From: CAWCVR01 sp963799105
Lineage (GTDB): Bacteria > Acidobacteriota > Terriglobia > Bryobacterales > Bryobacteraceae
Direction: 5' to 3'
Assembly: GCA_963799105.1 (NCBI GenBank)
Contig: CAWCVR010000003.1
Coordinates: 124,001 to 188,000, forward strand
DNA: 64,000 nt
Under the pieces are notes generated by a model. That model saw nothing but the letters and a program-made list of their open reading frames with translations, had not been told where the DNA came from and ran no database searches. Below, one piece after another: positions 34,330 through 43,559 of the stretch; position 1 is the stretch's first letter, and each line of letters begins with the position of its first letter. A program made the position numbers and the translations under genes.

Positions 34330-36147
34330 CTACCGGGAAAGCCGCAGGATCTCCGCCGAGATCTGGTTGAATGCATCCTGCACGGCGCCCGTAGTCGAGG
34401 CCAGGAACGCCTGGCCGTTAATCCGTTTGGAGAATGGAACGGCGCTGGCGGGGTCGTTGGCAATTATCTGCAGCAGTTTCATGTCCGGCAGATCGCTGGC
34501 GTCGTGGCTGAAACCGATGGTGAAGATGACCGGCGTGGACAGGTTTGGCCCCGGATCGATGATGTTCGCCTGCGCCTGATTGTCCCAGATTACCTGGTTC
34601 CAGATCTTCCATGCCTGGTGGGCAGCGGCTTGCCACGCAGCCAGACCGCCCATGCAAGCGTCGTTGGGGCTCGTGTTGACGAAATCATGACTATTGCACT
34701 GCGTCGAGGTGCTCCACAGGGTTCCTTGCTCGTAGATCTTGCCGGTACTGCCCATCGGCATGGAAAGCCCATTAACCGATGGCGGCGGGTTGTTTTTGAG
34801 GTCGATGTAGTTCCCGAAGAGGTCGTATTTGGGGAAAGCTGCGATCGTTCCGCTCGACATGGGTGTGCCCGAGGCGCAGGGGCCGGTGGTGGTTTTGCCG
34901 ACTGTCTTGGTGTCGTTCCACTGGGGAATCATCGCGTCATCGGCGCCGGCGTTGGACAAGTACGAGTCAATGTCGTCGCCTGCGCCGCTGTAGCCGCTGT
35001 AAGCATATGCCATCATCGGCTTGCCGAGACCTTGGGGGGAACTGTCTGTGTCGCCGTAGACGTTGCCGCCCTCCTGGGCCAACCAACCGATCATGTTCGT
35101 ACCGCCTACTTCAGGCGTTGTATACGAGCCTTTTCCGAGGTCCACGCATCCGCTTCCAGCCTTCAGCATGAAGTTCTGATTGGTTGCTTGAGTTAGATTC
35201 TTATCGTTGGCGAAGACGGTGAGGCCGTTTGGGATACCATCGGTGAAGAGCACGATCACGTTCAGTTTGGTTGCGAGGTCGGCATTCGTAGCGGCATCGG
35301 CGCGCAGGGTCATGTAGGCCAGGTACAGCGCCTCCGCCGTTCCCGTGTTGGATCCGCTGGTGATTTTGCCGAGATAATGGTCAATGGTTCCTTTTGGGTT
35401 GGTTTTGAATTGGTTGTCCGGCGGCGAGTCTTTATAGCTTCTGTAGTCCGTGAAGTCGTTGGCAATGTTGCGGGCAGGGTACGCGACGATGCCGCTTCCA
35501 CCGAAGACCACCAGGCCTAGTTGGTCTCTTCCACCGAAATCGGTCCCTCCGGAAAAGTTGTCCACAAACGCCTGCGCCATGGGGATGATGCTGTTGGAGC
35601 TGGTACCGAAGTATCCTGACATCGACCCCGACCGGTCCACCGCCAGCACTACGCGCACATCGCGGCGCTGGGCCAATCCGGTGGACGCGACGTTGATGGT
35701 GGGAATACCGAGAATCCCCATAAACATGGCAGGCATCTTGGCGGTGGCGCCCACCGACACCGTCCGCACATGGTACGTTTGGACCGCTCCCCCGTTGCTG
35801 ACCCCACAGACGTTGCTCGTGTCGGTGCCCGGATCCAAGCAGATGTTCGGGTCGCCCTGCAGGGATGCTCCGAAGAAACCCGCCGGAAAGTTCGCCTTCA
35901 CGAACAGCTTGGCCGTGGCTATGGTGTTGGCCTGCTGAATGGCCTGGGTGGCGCCCGTGCCCATCAGGCGGCCAGCCGCCAGCGCACCGCCATCGACCGC
36001 GGCGGAGAGCTTAAGCCGGATCAGGTATCCGCGGCTGCCATCGATCGCCAGCCCCACCACGGGGATAAGAACGAAGGCGGTCATGATCGTCAGCATCACA
36101 ATCGCCTGACCGCTTTGCGACCTCTTCGACCCACTTCTTACAAGCAT
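34330..36147 (-). CDS. tadG: TadG-like pilus protein with von Willebrand A domain
   Basis: A 605-aa protein. A TadE/TadG N-terminus (SGQAIVMLTIMTAFVLIPVVGLAID) forms one membrane anchor. After about 180 residues a vWA domain begins at VRVVLAVDRSGSMSG, with MIDAS residues D-x-S-x-S, and LNVIVLFTDGIPNG further on. Between lies a long, low-complexity insert rich in Gly, Ser, Asn and Tyr. Such proteins sit with Flp/Tad pili and may bind surfaces or organise the pilus. Third of three tad-type genes read in the same direction. Confidence 0.82.
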   Translation of the reverse strand: MLVRSGSKRSQSGQAIVMLTIMTAFVLIPVVGLAIDGSRGYLIRLKLSAAVDGGALAAGRLMGTGATQAIQQANTIATAKLFVKANFPAGFFGASLQGDPNICLDPGTDTSNVCGVSNGGAVQTYHVRTVSVGATAKMPAMFMGILGIPTINVASTGLAQRRDVRVVLAVDRSGSMSGYFGTSSNSIIPMAQAFVDNFSGGTDFGGRDQLGLVVFGGSGIVAYPARNIANDFTDYRSYKDSPPDNQFKTNPKGTIDHYLGKITSGSNTGTAEALYLAYMTLRADAATNADLATKLNVIVLFTDGIPNGLTVFANDKNLTQATNQNFMLKAGSGCVDLGKGSYTTPEVGGTNMIGWLAQEGGNVYGDTDSSPQGLGKPMMAYAYSGYSGAGDDIDSYLSNAGADDAMIPQWNDTKTVGKTTTGPCASGTPMSSGTIAAFPKYDLFGNYIDLKNNPPPSVNGLSMPMGSTGKIYEQGTLWSTSTQCNSHDFVNTSPNDACMGGLAAWQAAAHQAWKIWNQVIWDNQAQANIIDPGPNLSTPVIFTIGFSHDASDLPDMKLLQIIANDPASAVPFSKRINGQAFLASTTGAVQDAFNQISAEILRLSR

Positions 36148-36170
36148 ATCTTCCTCTCGCGAGCGAACGG

Positions 36171-36818
36171 TTAGAAAATTGCAAAAGCGTAGCCGACCGT
36201 TCCAGCGCCCCAGCCACCGGTGGTAGCAGCCGCCTCTACGACATACGCGACTTGGCCCGGCTGAAAGCCGTTCACTGTGGTACTCGGAACGCCCGGCTGA
36301 TTCAAAGCGGTGAAGTTCGTGGCAATCGCCTGGGGATTGGTCAAGATGCTATTGGACAGGAGGGCGCCGCCGACCTGGCTGGTGTCGTAGCATCCGGGAA
36401 CGCATTGCGGCTGCGCACCTATGTTGCTCTTCCTGAAGTTCTTGTCGCCGATCATCACGCTGGCGGTGAAGACCCAGTTCCCCGCATTTGCGCATACCGG
36501 TGTGACCCCGTTGCAGGTGGCATCCAGATACTCGACGGTGGAAATGTAAACCACCCCCACGCCGCTGGACGTCGGCAGGCCGGTGGTGGGCCAGCCCAAT
36601 GTCTGCCCCAGCCGCGCCACGATCAACTGGTTCGTGTTGTCAGTGAAGTCGGTTCCGCGCGCGAGCATGCTGGCGGTGTCGCGGGCTACTTGCTCGAGTT
36701 CGAGCTCCTTGAGCAACCCCACCCCGTACATCATGGTCCCGATGATCAAGCTGCACAGCATTGGGAACACCAGGGCGAATTCTACGACCGCCCCACCGTG
36801 GTTTCTTCTTTTGCGCAT
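36171..36818 (-). CDS. TadE-like pseudopilin
   Basis: A 215-aa protein with a short basic lead and a hydrophobic N-terminal helix carrying the TadE signature GGAVVEFALVFPMLCSLIIG. The rest is a Cys-containing extracellular domain (DATCNGVTPVCANAG, QPQCVPGCYDTSQ) with likely disulfides. ATG 36818 is chosen; TTG 36827 is possible. It lies 23 bp before the tadG-like gene. Confidence 0.78.
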   Translation of the reverse strand: MRKRRNHGGAVVEFALVFPMLCSLIIGTMMYGVGLLKELELEQVARDTASMLARGTDFTDNTNQLIVARLGQTLGWPTTGLPTSSGVGVVYISTVEYLDATCNGVTPVCANAGNWVFTASVMIGDKNFRKSNIGAQPQCVPGCYDTSQVGGALLSNSILTNPQAIATNFTALNQPGVPSTTVNGFQPGQVAYVVEAAATTGGWGAGTVGYAFAIF

Positions 36819-36831
36819 TTTGTCCAACCTG

Positions 36832-37434
36832 TTATGACGGCGGAGGACACGTCAGGAATGTCGGAGCAGTGCCCAGGCCGGCGCCCTCCATCTTATCCGC
36901 GGATGATGCGGTGAAATTGAATGGCGTATTGCTTTTCAGGAGGGAGGCGAACGGAAAGGCCTCGAACCCCGACACCGTAACCTCCACGATCCATCCCGCC
37001 TGATTGGGCGCAGGGGTAGTGTCGGTGCAATTGGCGGGAGCCGCGACCGCCGCGGTCAAGCTCGGGAGAGGGCAAGCCGCGGTCGTTTTGGGGCAATAGT
37101 AATTAACCGAAATCGTGGCATAATTGGCTGCGGCGTGGCCGAGATCGCTTGGCGTTCTGCCAAGAAAACCGACGGCCCTGGCCTGCACAACCGCCTTGAT
37201 CGAATCGAGGACGCCATAGCTATAGCCGTTAACGTCCGTCAGCTTCACTGTCTGGTTGGTGACCGCGAAGCGGACCCCTTCGCGAACGGCGAATTGCAGC
37301 GTGGCGCGCTTGTAGATCACCCAGCCCAAGTCCAGCAGTAGAAACGTAAACCCCAGCATGGGCATCAGCACCAGCGTAAACTCGATGAGTTCCGCGCCCC
37401 GGCTGCGCCTGCGCCCGCGGTGCGACTGCGTCAT
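36832..37434 (-). CDS. TadE-like pseudopilin
   Basis: A 200-aa protein with RGAELIEFTLVLMPMLGFTF in the N-terminal helix, the TadE signature with the Glu+5-like residue. The extracellular part has paired Cys (YYCPKTTAACPLP, ANCTDTTPAP, FLTCPPPS). GGAGG precedes ATG 37434. First of the three pilus-associated genes; the Tad secretion ATPase and platform genes are not in the window. Confidence 0.78.
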   Translation of the reverse strand: MTQSHRGRRRSRGAELIEFTLVLMPMLGFTFLLLDLGWVIYKRATLQFAVREGVRFAVTNQTVKLTDVNGYSYGVLDSIKAVVQARAVGFLGRTPSDLGHAAANYATISVNYYCPKTTAACPLPSLTAAVAAPANCTDTTPAPNQAGWIVEVTVSGFEAFPFASLLKSNTPFNFTASSADKMEGAGLGTAPTFLTCPPPS

Positions 37435-37642
37435 GTCAGCCTCCTGTGGCGATGTCCCGGCAAACGGCTATTTGCCATCATGCAATAAGGACGATTGAAC
37501 GGCATGGTTTCTTTACGAAACCTCGGAGGGTTCTCCGCCGCTATCGTCCGGGGTGGCGCGGGGTTAACGAAAGTTGGCGGGCGGGATACTGCTCAATGGC
37601 CATCTATATGCATAGGGACGCGCGGCTGTAGAATCCGGAGCG

Positions 37643-38221
37643 ATGGACGAATTGCCCGGCAGCCCGCCGCTGGCGGCGGGAATCGAGCAGGAAATCGTGG
37701 ATTTTTACGAAAAGGAAGCCGTCGGCTTGCTGCGTTACGCCGGCGCGCTTGCCGACAACCGGGAAACCGCCCACGACGCGCTACAAGAGGCGTTCTTCCG
37801 TTTCTTCCTTTGCCGTTCCGCCGGCCAACACATCCGCTCCCCGAAGAGTTGGCTGTTCCGGGTGGCGCGGAACTACGTCCTGGATCGGAAGAAGGCCGGT
37901 TCCCGGAACGAGGTCGGCATGGAGTCGCTTCGCAACGTGCCCTGTCCCGCGGGTCACCCGGAGACCGAGAGCCAGGTCTCCAATCTGTTGGAAGCACTGC
38001 TCGAAATCGGCCTCTCGCCGCGGGAGATCGAATGCATTCGGCTGCGCACCGAAGACCTCAGCTATGAGGAAATTGCCGGGGTGCTGGGACTACGGCCGGG
38101 CACCGTCGGCGCTTTGCTCGCCAGGGCGCACGGGAAGATCCGGAAAGCCGTGGGCCACGGAACCCACAAGGGCCGCGGTTCCGCCCGGGCTGCCACGAGG
38201 GAAAAGAGCTATGCATCCTAG
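37643..38221 (+). CDS. ECF-type RNA polymerase sigma factor
   Basis: A 192-aa sigma-70 family protein with only regions 2 and 4. Region 2 spans EAVGLLRYAGALADNRETAH to RSPKSWLFRVARNYVLDRKK; region 4 is LSPREIECIRLRTEDLSYEE followed by IAGVLGLRPGTVGALLARAH, the -35 recognition helix-turn-helix. It overlaps the anti-sigma gene by 11 bp. Promoter specificity and signal are unknown; it is divergent from the pilus genes across a 208-bp gap. Confidence 0.85.
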   Translation: MDELPGSPPLAAGIEQEIVDFYEKEAVGLLRYAGALADNRETAHDALQEAFFRFFLCRSAGQHIRSPKSWLFRVARNYVLDRKKAGSRNEVGMESLRNVPCPAGHPETESQVSNLLEALLEIGLSPREIECIRLRTEDLSYEEIAGVLGLRPGTVGALLARAHGKIRKAVGHGTHKGRGSARAATREKSYAS

Positions 38222-38663
38222 AAGCGCCGCGTTGATCGCGTTCTGCGATGCCGAAGCCGGAGCGGACCGAAGCCGCCGGATCGCCAGGCATCTTCTGAAA
38301 TGCGAGAAGTGCCGCGGCCAACTGCGGCGCATCCGTGGCGAGAAGGACGAGTTGGCGGCGGGCGCCGCGGCGGCGGCCGTGGATAGCCGGCAGGACCTGG
38401 CTGGCGTGCTGTCGGCGGTAGCCGCCTGGCGGGAAGGCCGAGCCGGCGGAGCCGAGGCGGAATTGAAGAGCCGGCTGCGGGAGCAGGTGCAGACATATTT
38501 TGGCTCCCCTGCTATCCTGGTGGTGGAACGCCCCGGCATCCCGGCCGAGGAATTGCTCGGCAGGGCGGGCGAGATGTTCGAGGTCTTTCTGGGGCCCGAA
38601 GCGGCTGACGCGGTGAGAGACGACGTGCTGCGCGAACTGGATTGGGCGGAGACATGCCGATGA
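38211..38663 (+). CDS. Zinc-finger anti-sigma factor
   Basis: A 150-aa protein starting at ATG 38211 inside the sigma gene. The ZAS motif H-X3-C-X2-C is present as RHLLKCEKCRGQL, typical of anti-sigma factors that clamp the partner sigma. No membrane helix is evident, so it is soluble, and the following gene may supply the membrane sensor. Middle part is Ala/Glu-rich helical. Confidence 0.75.
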   Translation: MHPRSAALIAFCDAEAGADRSRRIARHLLKCEKCRGQLRRIRGEKDELAAGAAAAAVDSRQDLAGVLSAVAAWREGRAGGAEAELKSRLREQVQTYFGSPAILVVERPGIPAEELLGRAGEMFEVFLGPEAADAVRDDVLRELDWAETCR

Positions 38664-39601
38664 CGCGAAGAACCGACTGGAATGGGATCGAGTCGGCGCC
38701 GCTATGGATCGTCATGTTCCTGGGCGCGTATTTGATCGTTCAACTGCTGGTGCTGCACGCCTGGAACGCGGCCGGCCAGGTCTTCTCGTTTCAAGGAACC
38801 TCCGGTAGCGCCTCTTCGCTGCCGGTGGCCGCCATGGCGGGAGTGGGTTTGTGGCTATGCCTGGTGGTCTTGCGAAGCTTCCCGCCGGGCGCGCCGCTCC
38901 GCTCCGCCTGGATGCTGATGACTCTGGCGGCTGCGGCGGCAGCCGGGTCGGGCGTGCTGATGCAGCTCCTGGGGACCGATTGGCCGCTGAACCCGCTGGC
39001 GTGGACCGGCCATGCGACGCCCGGGCTGATGGAGCGGATGCAGCGGTTTGCCCTGATCGCCGGTGGCCCGTGCCGCCTGGCCCTCCTGGCTGCGGCCATG
39101 CTGGGGGTGCTGCGAATCCTGCGGAAGTTCGGTTTCTGGGTTCGGCCCTGCGCCGCCGACCGGGCGGTCTTCGGCATCTTCTGCCTGTTCACTCTCTGCC
39201 GGTTCTGCCTGGCTGGCGCGGCCTCGCTGGCGGGCAGCCGGATCGGTTTCGAGGAATGGGTCTCGCTGGCCAGGCTCCCCATTCTGTGCGTGCTGTTCCT
39301 GGAAGCCATGCTGCTTCGCCAGGCGGTGGGACGCATGGGGAACGGTCCCATCGCCAGGGGCTGGCTGGCGCTGGTGTGGGGCATCCTGTTGACGGGAGCC
39401 GGCGAAGCGGCGCTGTGGGTGATCCCCCAGTATCCCCGATCGCTGCCGATGGCCGCGTTCGCGGCCCTCATTCAGCTCCCCATGGCGGCGGCATTCGCGC
39501 TGGTGCCCGCCTGCCAGATAGCGGCCCAACGCCAGGCAATCAAGCCCGCTGGCAGCCGGCCCGAGGATTTGGCTACCGGCGTTCCCGCGCTGGCGCGGTA
39601 G
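38654..39601 (+). CDS. Integral membrane protein, unknown
   Basis: About 315 aa with seven to eight membrane helices (SAPLWIVMFLGAYLIVQLLV, LPVAAMAGVGLWLCLVVL, MLMTLAAAAAAGSGVLMQLL, and later segments). ATG 38654 follows GGCGGAG and overlaps the anti-sigma stop, so sigma, anti-sigma and this protein form one operon. It could be the signal receiver for the pair. No family recognised. Confidence 0.65.
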   Translation: MPMTRRTDWNGIESAPLWIVMFLGAYLIVQLLVLHAWNAAGQVFSFQGTSGSASSLPVAAMAGVGLWLCLVVLRSFPPGAPLRSAWMLMTLAAAAAAGSGVLMQLLGTDWPLNPLAWTGHATPGLMERMQRFALIAGGPCRLALLAAAMLGVLRILRKFGFWVRPCAADRAVFGIFCLFTLCRFCLAGAASLAGSRIGFEEWVSLARLPILCVLFLEAMLLRQAVGRMGNGPIARGWLALVWGILLTGAGEAALWVIPQYPRSLPMAAFAALIQLPMAAAFALVPACQIAAQRQAIKPAGSRPEDLATGVPALAR

Positions 39602-39623
39602 CGGGCTCGCGGCGCGGCCCAGC

Positions 39624-41831
39624 TTATCCCCCCGCCCGCTCTTCTCCCGCCCCCGCCACCCACGCCGCCACATAGATCGCCGCCGCCAGCGCCAGCAGCC
39701 ACTGGAACCCGATCAGCAGCGAACCGTTCTCCAGCAGACCGCCCAAAATGGCGCCCGCCGCGTTGTAGGCCAGCGCCTGGTCGGGCTTCTCCGCCCTGGC
39801 AAAAAGCTGCGCGAAAATGATGCCCGCGCAGAAAATCGGCGAGAACACCAGCACCCCCACCGCCACCCCTTGCAGCGCCCGCGGCAGGCCCAGGAAACTG
39901 TCCAGCGGGACGGCGATGTTCACCACCATGGCCGCCAGCAGCACCAGGTAGAACGGCGTCAGGCTGCGCACCTTCCACTTCAGCACCCACAGGTTGGCGC
40001 CCAGGATCATCACCAGCAGCGCCGAAAACACCATGGTGTGCACCACCCACGTGCTGCCGAACACCAGCGCCCCGTGCACCACCGCCTTGGTCTCCAGCAG
40101 CATGAACCCCGCGCCCAGGAACAGCATGGCGGCGTTCAGCCGGCTGAATTGTCCGGGGTTGAAGGGCAGCCCGAACCGCCAGAGCAGCAGCAGCGACACG
40201 ATCCCGATCACCAGTCCGCCCCGCCACGAGAGGTCGGGAATCATGGGGCTGCGCAGGTAGAGAAACGGCCAGGAGTCCTCGGCGGCGCGCAAGCCGGCCG
40301 GTACTTCCACCCTAGCGGGGCTGAAGCGGATGGAGTCGCTCCGGGTGCGCTGTTCGGCGCTCCACTCGAATCCGTTGGGCGACGCGGGACCCGGCGCGGC
40401 ATCCCGCCGCTCGAACCACGGCCCGCGCTCCCGGAACCCACGCTCGATGGCCTCCGCGCGCGGGCCGTCCAGCAGCATGGTGAAGCCGTCCATCTTCAGG
40501 TTGGCGGGGATCTCGTCGAGATGCGGCATCGCCAGCACGATGGGGTCGCGGCCGAACACGCCGCGCAGGGTGGCGCTCAGGCGCGAGACGATCCAGCCCT
40601 GGCGGAAGTAGTTGTACATCACGAACATTCCGCCGGGGGCGAGGCGGCGGCGGACGGCTTCCATGGACTCGCGGGTGAACAGGTAGCTCTCCAGCCGTAT
40701 GTTGCTCACGCTGCTGTGCAACACCAGCGAATCCACCAGCGCGAAGACGATCAGGTCGTATTGCCGCCGGCTGCGTGCCAGGAAGTTGCGCCCGTCGCCC
40801 AGGTGCACCGTAACCCGCGGGTCCTGATAGGGATGGTCGGGATGATAGCGCTCGCCCAGGCTGCGGATGACCGGGTCGATTTCGACCGCGTCGATGTGCG
40901 CGCCCGGCGGCGTGAACTCGAGCGCCCGGCTGACGTCGTTGCCCGAGCCCGCGCCGATGATCAGGATGTCGTGGAACGGCTGCCCGCCGGTGTCGCGGTT
41001 CAACAGGTAGGGCACGGCGTACTCCGGAACCGGGTCGTTGCGGCTCCACATGGCCTGGTGGGAAATCAGGTTGACCAGTATGGAACGGTCCTTGGGCGAG
41101 TAGTCGATGCGGTAATAGGGCGACCAGCTTTCCTGCGCCGGTCCGTGCCGCGGCAGGGCCAGCAGTAGCGGCGCCGCGATGGCCGCCGCGATGGCCCACC
41201 ACTTCCGGGGAGTCTCGCGCCATAGGAAATAGACCAGCCCCGCCGCCCCCAGGCCGAACCACCCCACCGGCGTCAGCCACTCCGAGCAGAAGCTGAACAA
41301 CAGCACGCCCACGAGGCTGCCGCCGATATTCACGATGTAGGCTTCCACCGGGCTCTTCAGCGCCGCAAAGCGCCGGCCCATCACCTGCGCCGGCCCGATC
41401 ATGGCCGCCGCCACCAGCACGAAAAACACTCCCGCCACGGCTTCCATCGGCACCACGAACTTAGCCACGTCGTGGACGTGGAATTCGGTGCCGAAGTAGA
41501 CCATCTGCGGCGAGGCGTCGTTCTTGCCCACGTCGAGGATGTCCTGCAACGCCACGCGCAGCGACTCCATGGCGCCGCCCGCCACCAACGCCACCAGCAC
41601 CAGCACCGGCGTCAGCGCCAGGTAGTTGCGTTTGTGGCGCGCCGCCAGGCAGCCCAGCGAGAGCCCCAGGAAACAGGCCAGCAGAATGGTATTGGTGAAG
41701 AACGTCAGGAACAGCACCTCCGCCGGGAGCCAGCGTATGAAGGCCAGTTCCAGGAACAGGAACAGCAGGCTTACCAGGAAAAGGTCGCGCTTGATTGCGC
41801 CGTTGGAGGTGAGGTTATTGGAGTCGCCCAT
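39624..41831 (-). CDS. Membrane protein with spermidine synthase-like domain
   Basis: A 735-aa protein. An N-terminal bundle of membrane helices (RDLFLVSLLFLFLELAFIRW onward) precedes a SAM-methyltransferase/aminopropyltransferase fold: ILIIGAGSGNDVSRALEF, IDAVEIDPVIRSLGERY and VHLGDGRNFLARS. A second helical bundle follows. ATG 41831 is chosen; the frame extends much further upstream but there it lies antisense to hsdM. Real polyamine synthesis is uncertain, since membrane versions lack proven substrates. Confidence 0.75.
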   Translation of the reverse strand: MGDSNNLTSNGAIKRDLFLVSLLFLFLELAFIRWLPAEVLFLTFFTNTILLACFLGLSLGCLAARHKRNYLALTPVLVLVALVAGGAMESLRVALQDILDVGKNDASPQMVYFGTEFHVHDVAKFVVPMEAVAGVFFVLVAAAMIGPAQVMGRRFAALKSPVEAYIVNIGGSLVGVLLFSFCSEWLTPVGWFGLGAAGLVYFLWRETPRKWWAIAAAIAAPLLLALPRHGPAQESWSPYYRIDYSPKDRSILVNLISHQAMWSRNDPVPEYAVPYLLNRDTGGQPFHDILIIGAGSGNDVSRALEFTPPGAHIDAVEIDPVIRSLGERYHPDHPYQDPRVTVHLGDGRNFLARSRRQYDLIVFALVDSLVLHSSVSNIRLESYLFTRESMEAVRRRLAPGGMFVMYNYFRQGWIVSRLSATLRGVFGRDPIVLAMPHLDEIPANLKMDGFTMLLDGPRAEAIERGFRERGPWFERRDAAPGPASPNGFEWSAEQRTRSDSIRFSPARVEVPAGLRAAEDSWPFLYLRSPMIPDLSWRGGLVIGIVSLLLLWRFGLPFNPGQFSRLNAAMLFLGAGFMLLETKAVVHGALVFGSTWVVHTMVFSALLVMILGANLWVLKWKVRSLTPFYLVLLAAMVVNIAVPLDSFLGLPRALQGVAVGVLVFSPIFCAGIIFAQLFARAEKPDQALAYNAAGAILGGLLENGSLLIGFQWLLALAAAIYVAAWVAGAGEERAGG

Positions 41832-42104
41832 CAGGCACGTGTGATTATAGCAGCATGGCGCGCGCTCACCCGCCGCCCGGTTGGCGATGTCCGGTTGGCG
41901 CTGCGTTGCCGGCGCGCCGCATCCAGGAGCCGCGTGGCGGTCCGCTGCGTCTCGCCCGTCCGAGTTGCGGCGTGCCATCTTACCCGTCCCGACCCAAATC
42001 TCGTCGTATTTCCCGGCTGGCCCCCCCAGTGCGCCCGGCGATGGACACCGTTTGGTACCGTTGATGTTTCGCGTCCGGATCTCTAGCGCAAGAACGCCCA
42101 CTCT

Positions 42105-43559
42105 ATGTTTGAACAGGCCTTCAAGAACATCGACGATGTCCTCTGGAAAGAGGCCGGCTGCACCACTGAACTGGACTACACTGAGCAGACCTCCTGGCTC
42201 CTCTTCCTGAAATACCTCGACGGCCTGGAGCAGGACAAAGCCGACGAAGCCGCCCTCGATGGCCAGAAGCACGCCTTCATTCTCGAAAGGCCCTACCGCT
42301 GGGAAGAATGGGCCGCGCCCAAAGGCAAGGACCGCCAGATCGACCACAACCGCGCCATGGCCGGCGACGACCTTCGCGACTTCGTCAACCTGAAGCTCTT
42401 CCCCTACCTGCACGGCTTCAAGCTGAAGGCCACCGGGCCCAACACCATCGAATATAAGATCGGCGAGATCTTCGGCGAGATCAAGAACAAGATCTCCAGC
42501 GGCTACAACCTGCGCGAGATCATCGACCATATCGACGAACTGCGCTTCCGCTCGCAGACCGAGAAGCACGAGCTATCGCACCTCTACGAAGCCAAGATCC
42601 GCAACATGGGCAACGCCGGGCGCAACGGCGGCGAGTACTACACCCCGCGCCCGCTCATCCGCGCTATGGTGCGAGTGGTGCATCCCAAAATCGGCGAGCG
42701 CGTTTACGATGGCGCCTGCGGCTCGGCGGGCTTCCTGTGCGAGTCGTTCGATTTCATGAAGGCCGCGCCCGGCCTCACCACCAAGGGTCTGCAAACCCTC
42801 CAGACCCGCGCGTTCACCGGCAAGGAGAAGAAGTCGCTCGCCTATGTCATCGGCATCATGAACATGATCCTGCATGGCATCGACGCGCCGAATATCATTC
42901 ACACCAACACCCTCACCGAGAACCTCGCCGACATTCAGGAAAAGGACCGCTTCGATATCGTTCTGGCCAATCCGCCCTTCGGCGGCAAGGAGCGGAAGGA
43001 GGTGCAGCAGAACTTCCCCATACGCACCGGCGAGACGGCGTTCCTTTTCCTCCAGCACTTCATCAAGATGTTGAAGGCGGGCGGCCGCGGCGGCGTGGTC
43101 ATCAAGAACACCTTCCTCTCCAACACCGACAACGCTTCCGTGAGCCTGCGCAAGCTGCTGCTGGAAAGCTGCACTCTGCACACCGTGCTCGATTGCCCCG
43201 GCGGCACCTTCCAGGGCGCGGGCGTGAAGACCGTGGTGCTGTTCTTCGAAAAGGGCACGAAGACGCGCAGGATTTGGTACTACCAGCTCGATCCCGGCCG
43301 CAACCTGGGCAAGACCAACCCGCTCAACGACGACGATATCGCCGAGTTCGTCCAGTTGCAGCATACGCGCGCCGATTCGCCCAAGTCCTGGACCGTGGAC
43401 GCGCAGACCTTCGACCCGGCGACCTTCGACCTCTCCGTGAAGAACCCGAACGGCGGCGAGGCGGTGGTCCACCGTAGCCCCGAGGAGATCCTGGACGAAA
43501 TCGCCGCGCTGGATGCCGAAAGCGCGGAGGTGCTGCGTACCATCCGGAGGCTGCTGTGA
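42105..43559 (+). CDS. hsdM: Type I restriction-modification methyltransferase subunit
   Basis: A 484-aa adenine-N6 methylase subunit. The HsdM N-terminal helical domain (FKNIDDVLWKEAGCTTELDY, EQTSWLLFLKYLD) is followed by the catalytic domain: GGEYYTPRPLIRAMV, SAM motif I VYDGACGSAGFLCESFD and motif IV IVLANPPFGGKERKE. Motif I has DGACGSAGF where DPACGTGGF is usual. It needs HsdS for DNA recognition, and hsdS is reduced to a stub downstream while hsdR is absent here. Its GTGA overlap with yhcG shows operon organisation. Confidence 0.9.
   Translation: MFEQAFKNIDDVLWKEAGCTTELDYTEQTSWLLFLKYLDGLEQDKADEAALDGQKHAFILERPYRWEEWAAPKGKDRQIDHNRAMAGDDLRDFVNLKLFPYLHGFKLKATGPNTIEYKIGEIFGEIKNKISSGYNLREIIDHIDELRFRSQTEKHELSHLYEAKIRNMGNAGRNGGEYYTPRPLIRAMVRVVHPKIGERVYDGACGSAGFLCESFDFMKAAPGLTTKGLQTLQTRAFTGKEKKSLAYVIGIMNMILHGIDAPNIIHTNTLTENLADIQEKDRFDIVLANPPFGGKERKEVQQNFPIRTGETAFLFLQHFIKMLKAGGRGGVVIKNTFLSNTDNASVSLRKLLLESCTLHTVLDCPGGTFQGAGVKTVVLFFEKGTKTRRIWYYQLDPGRNLGKTNPLNDDDIAEFVQLQHTRADSPKSWTVDAQTFDPATFDLSVKNPNGGEAVVHRSPEEILDEIAALDAESAEVLRTIRRLL

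Noticed and set aside
41832..42569. Upstream extension of the spermidine synthase-like frame
   Set aside because: The extra 246 codons lie antisense to hsdM and before a good signal-anchor start at 41831.
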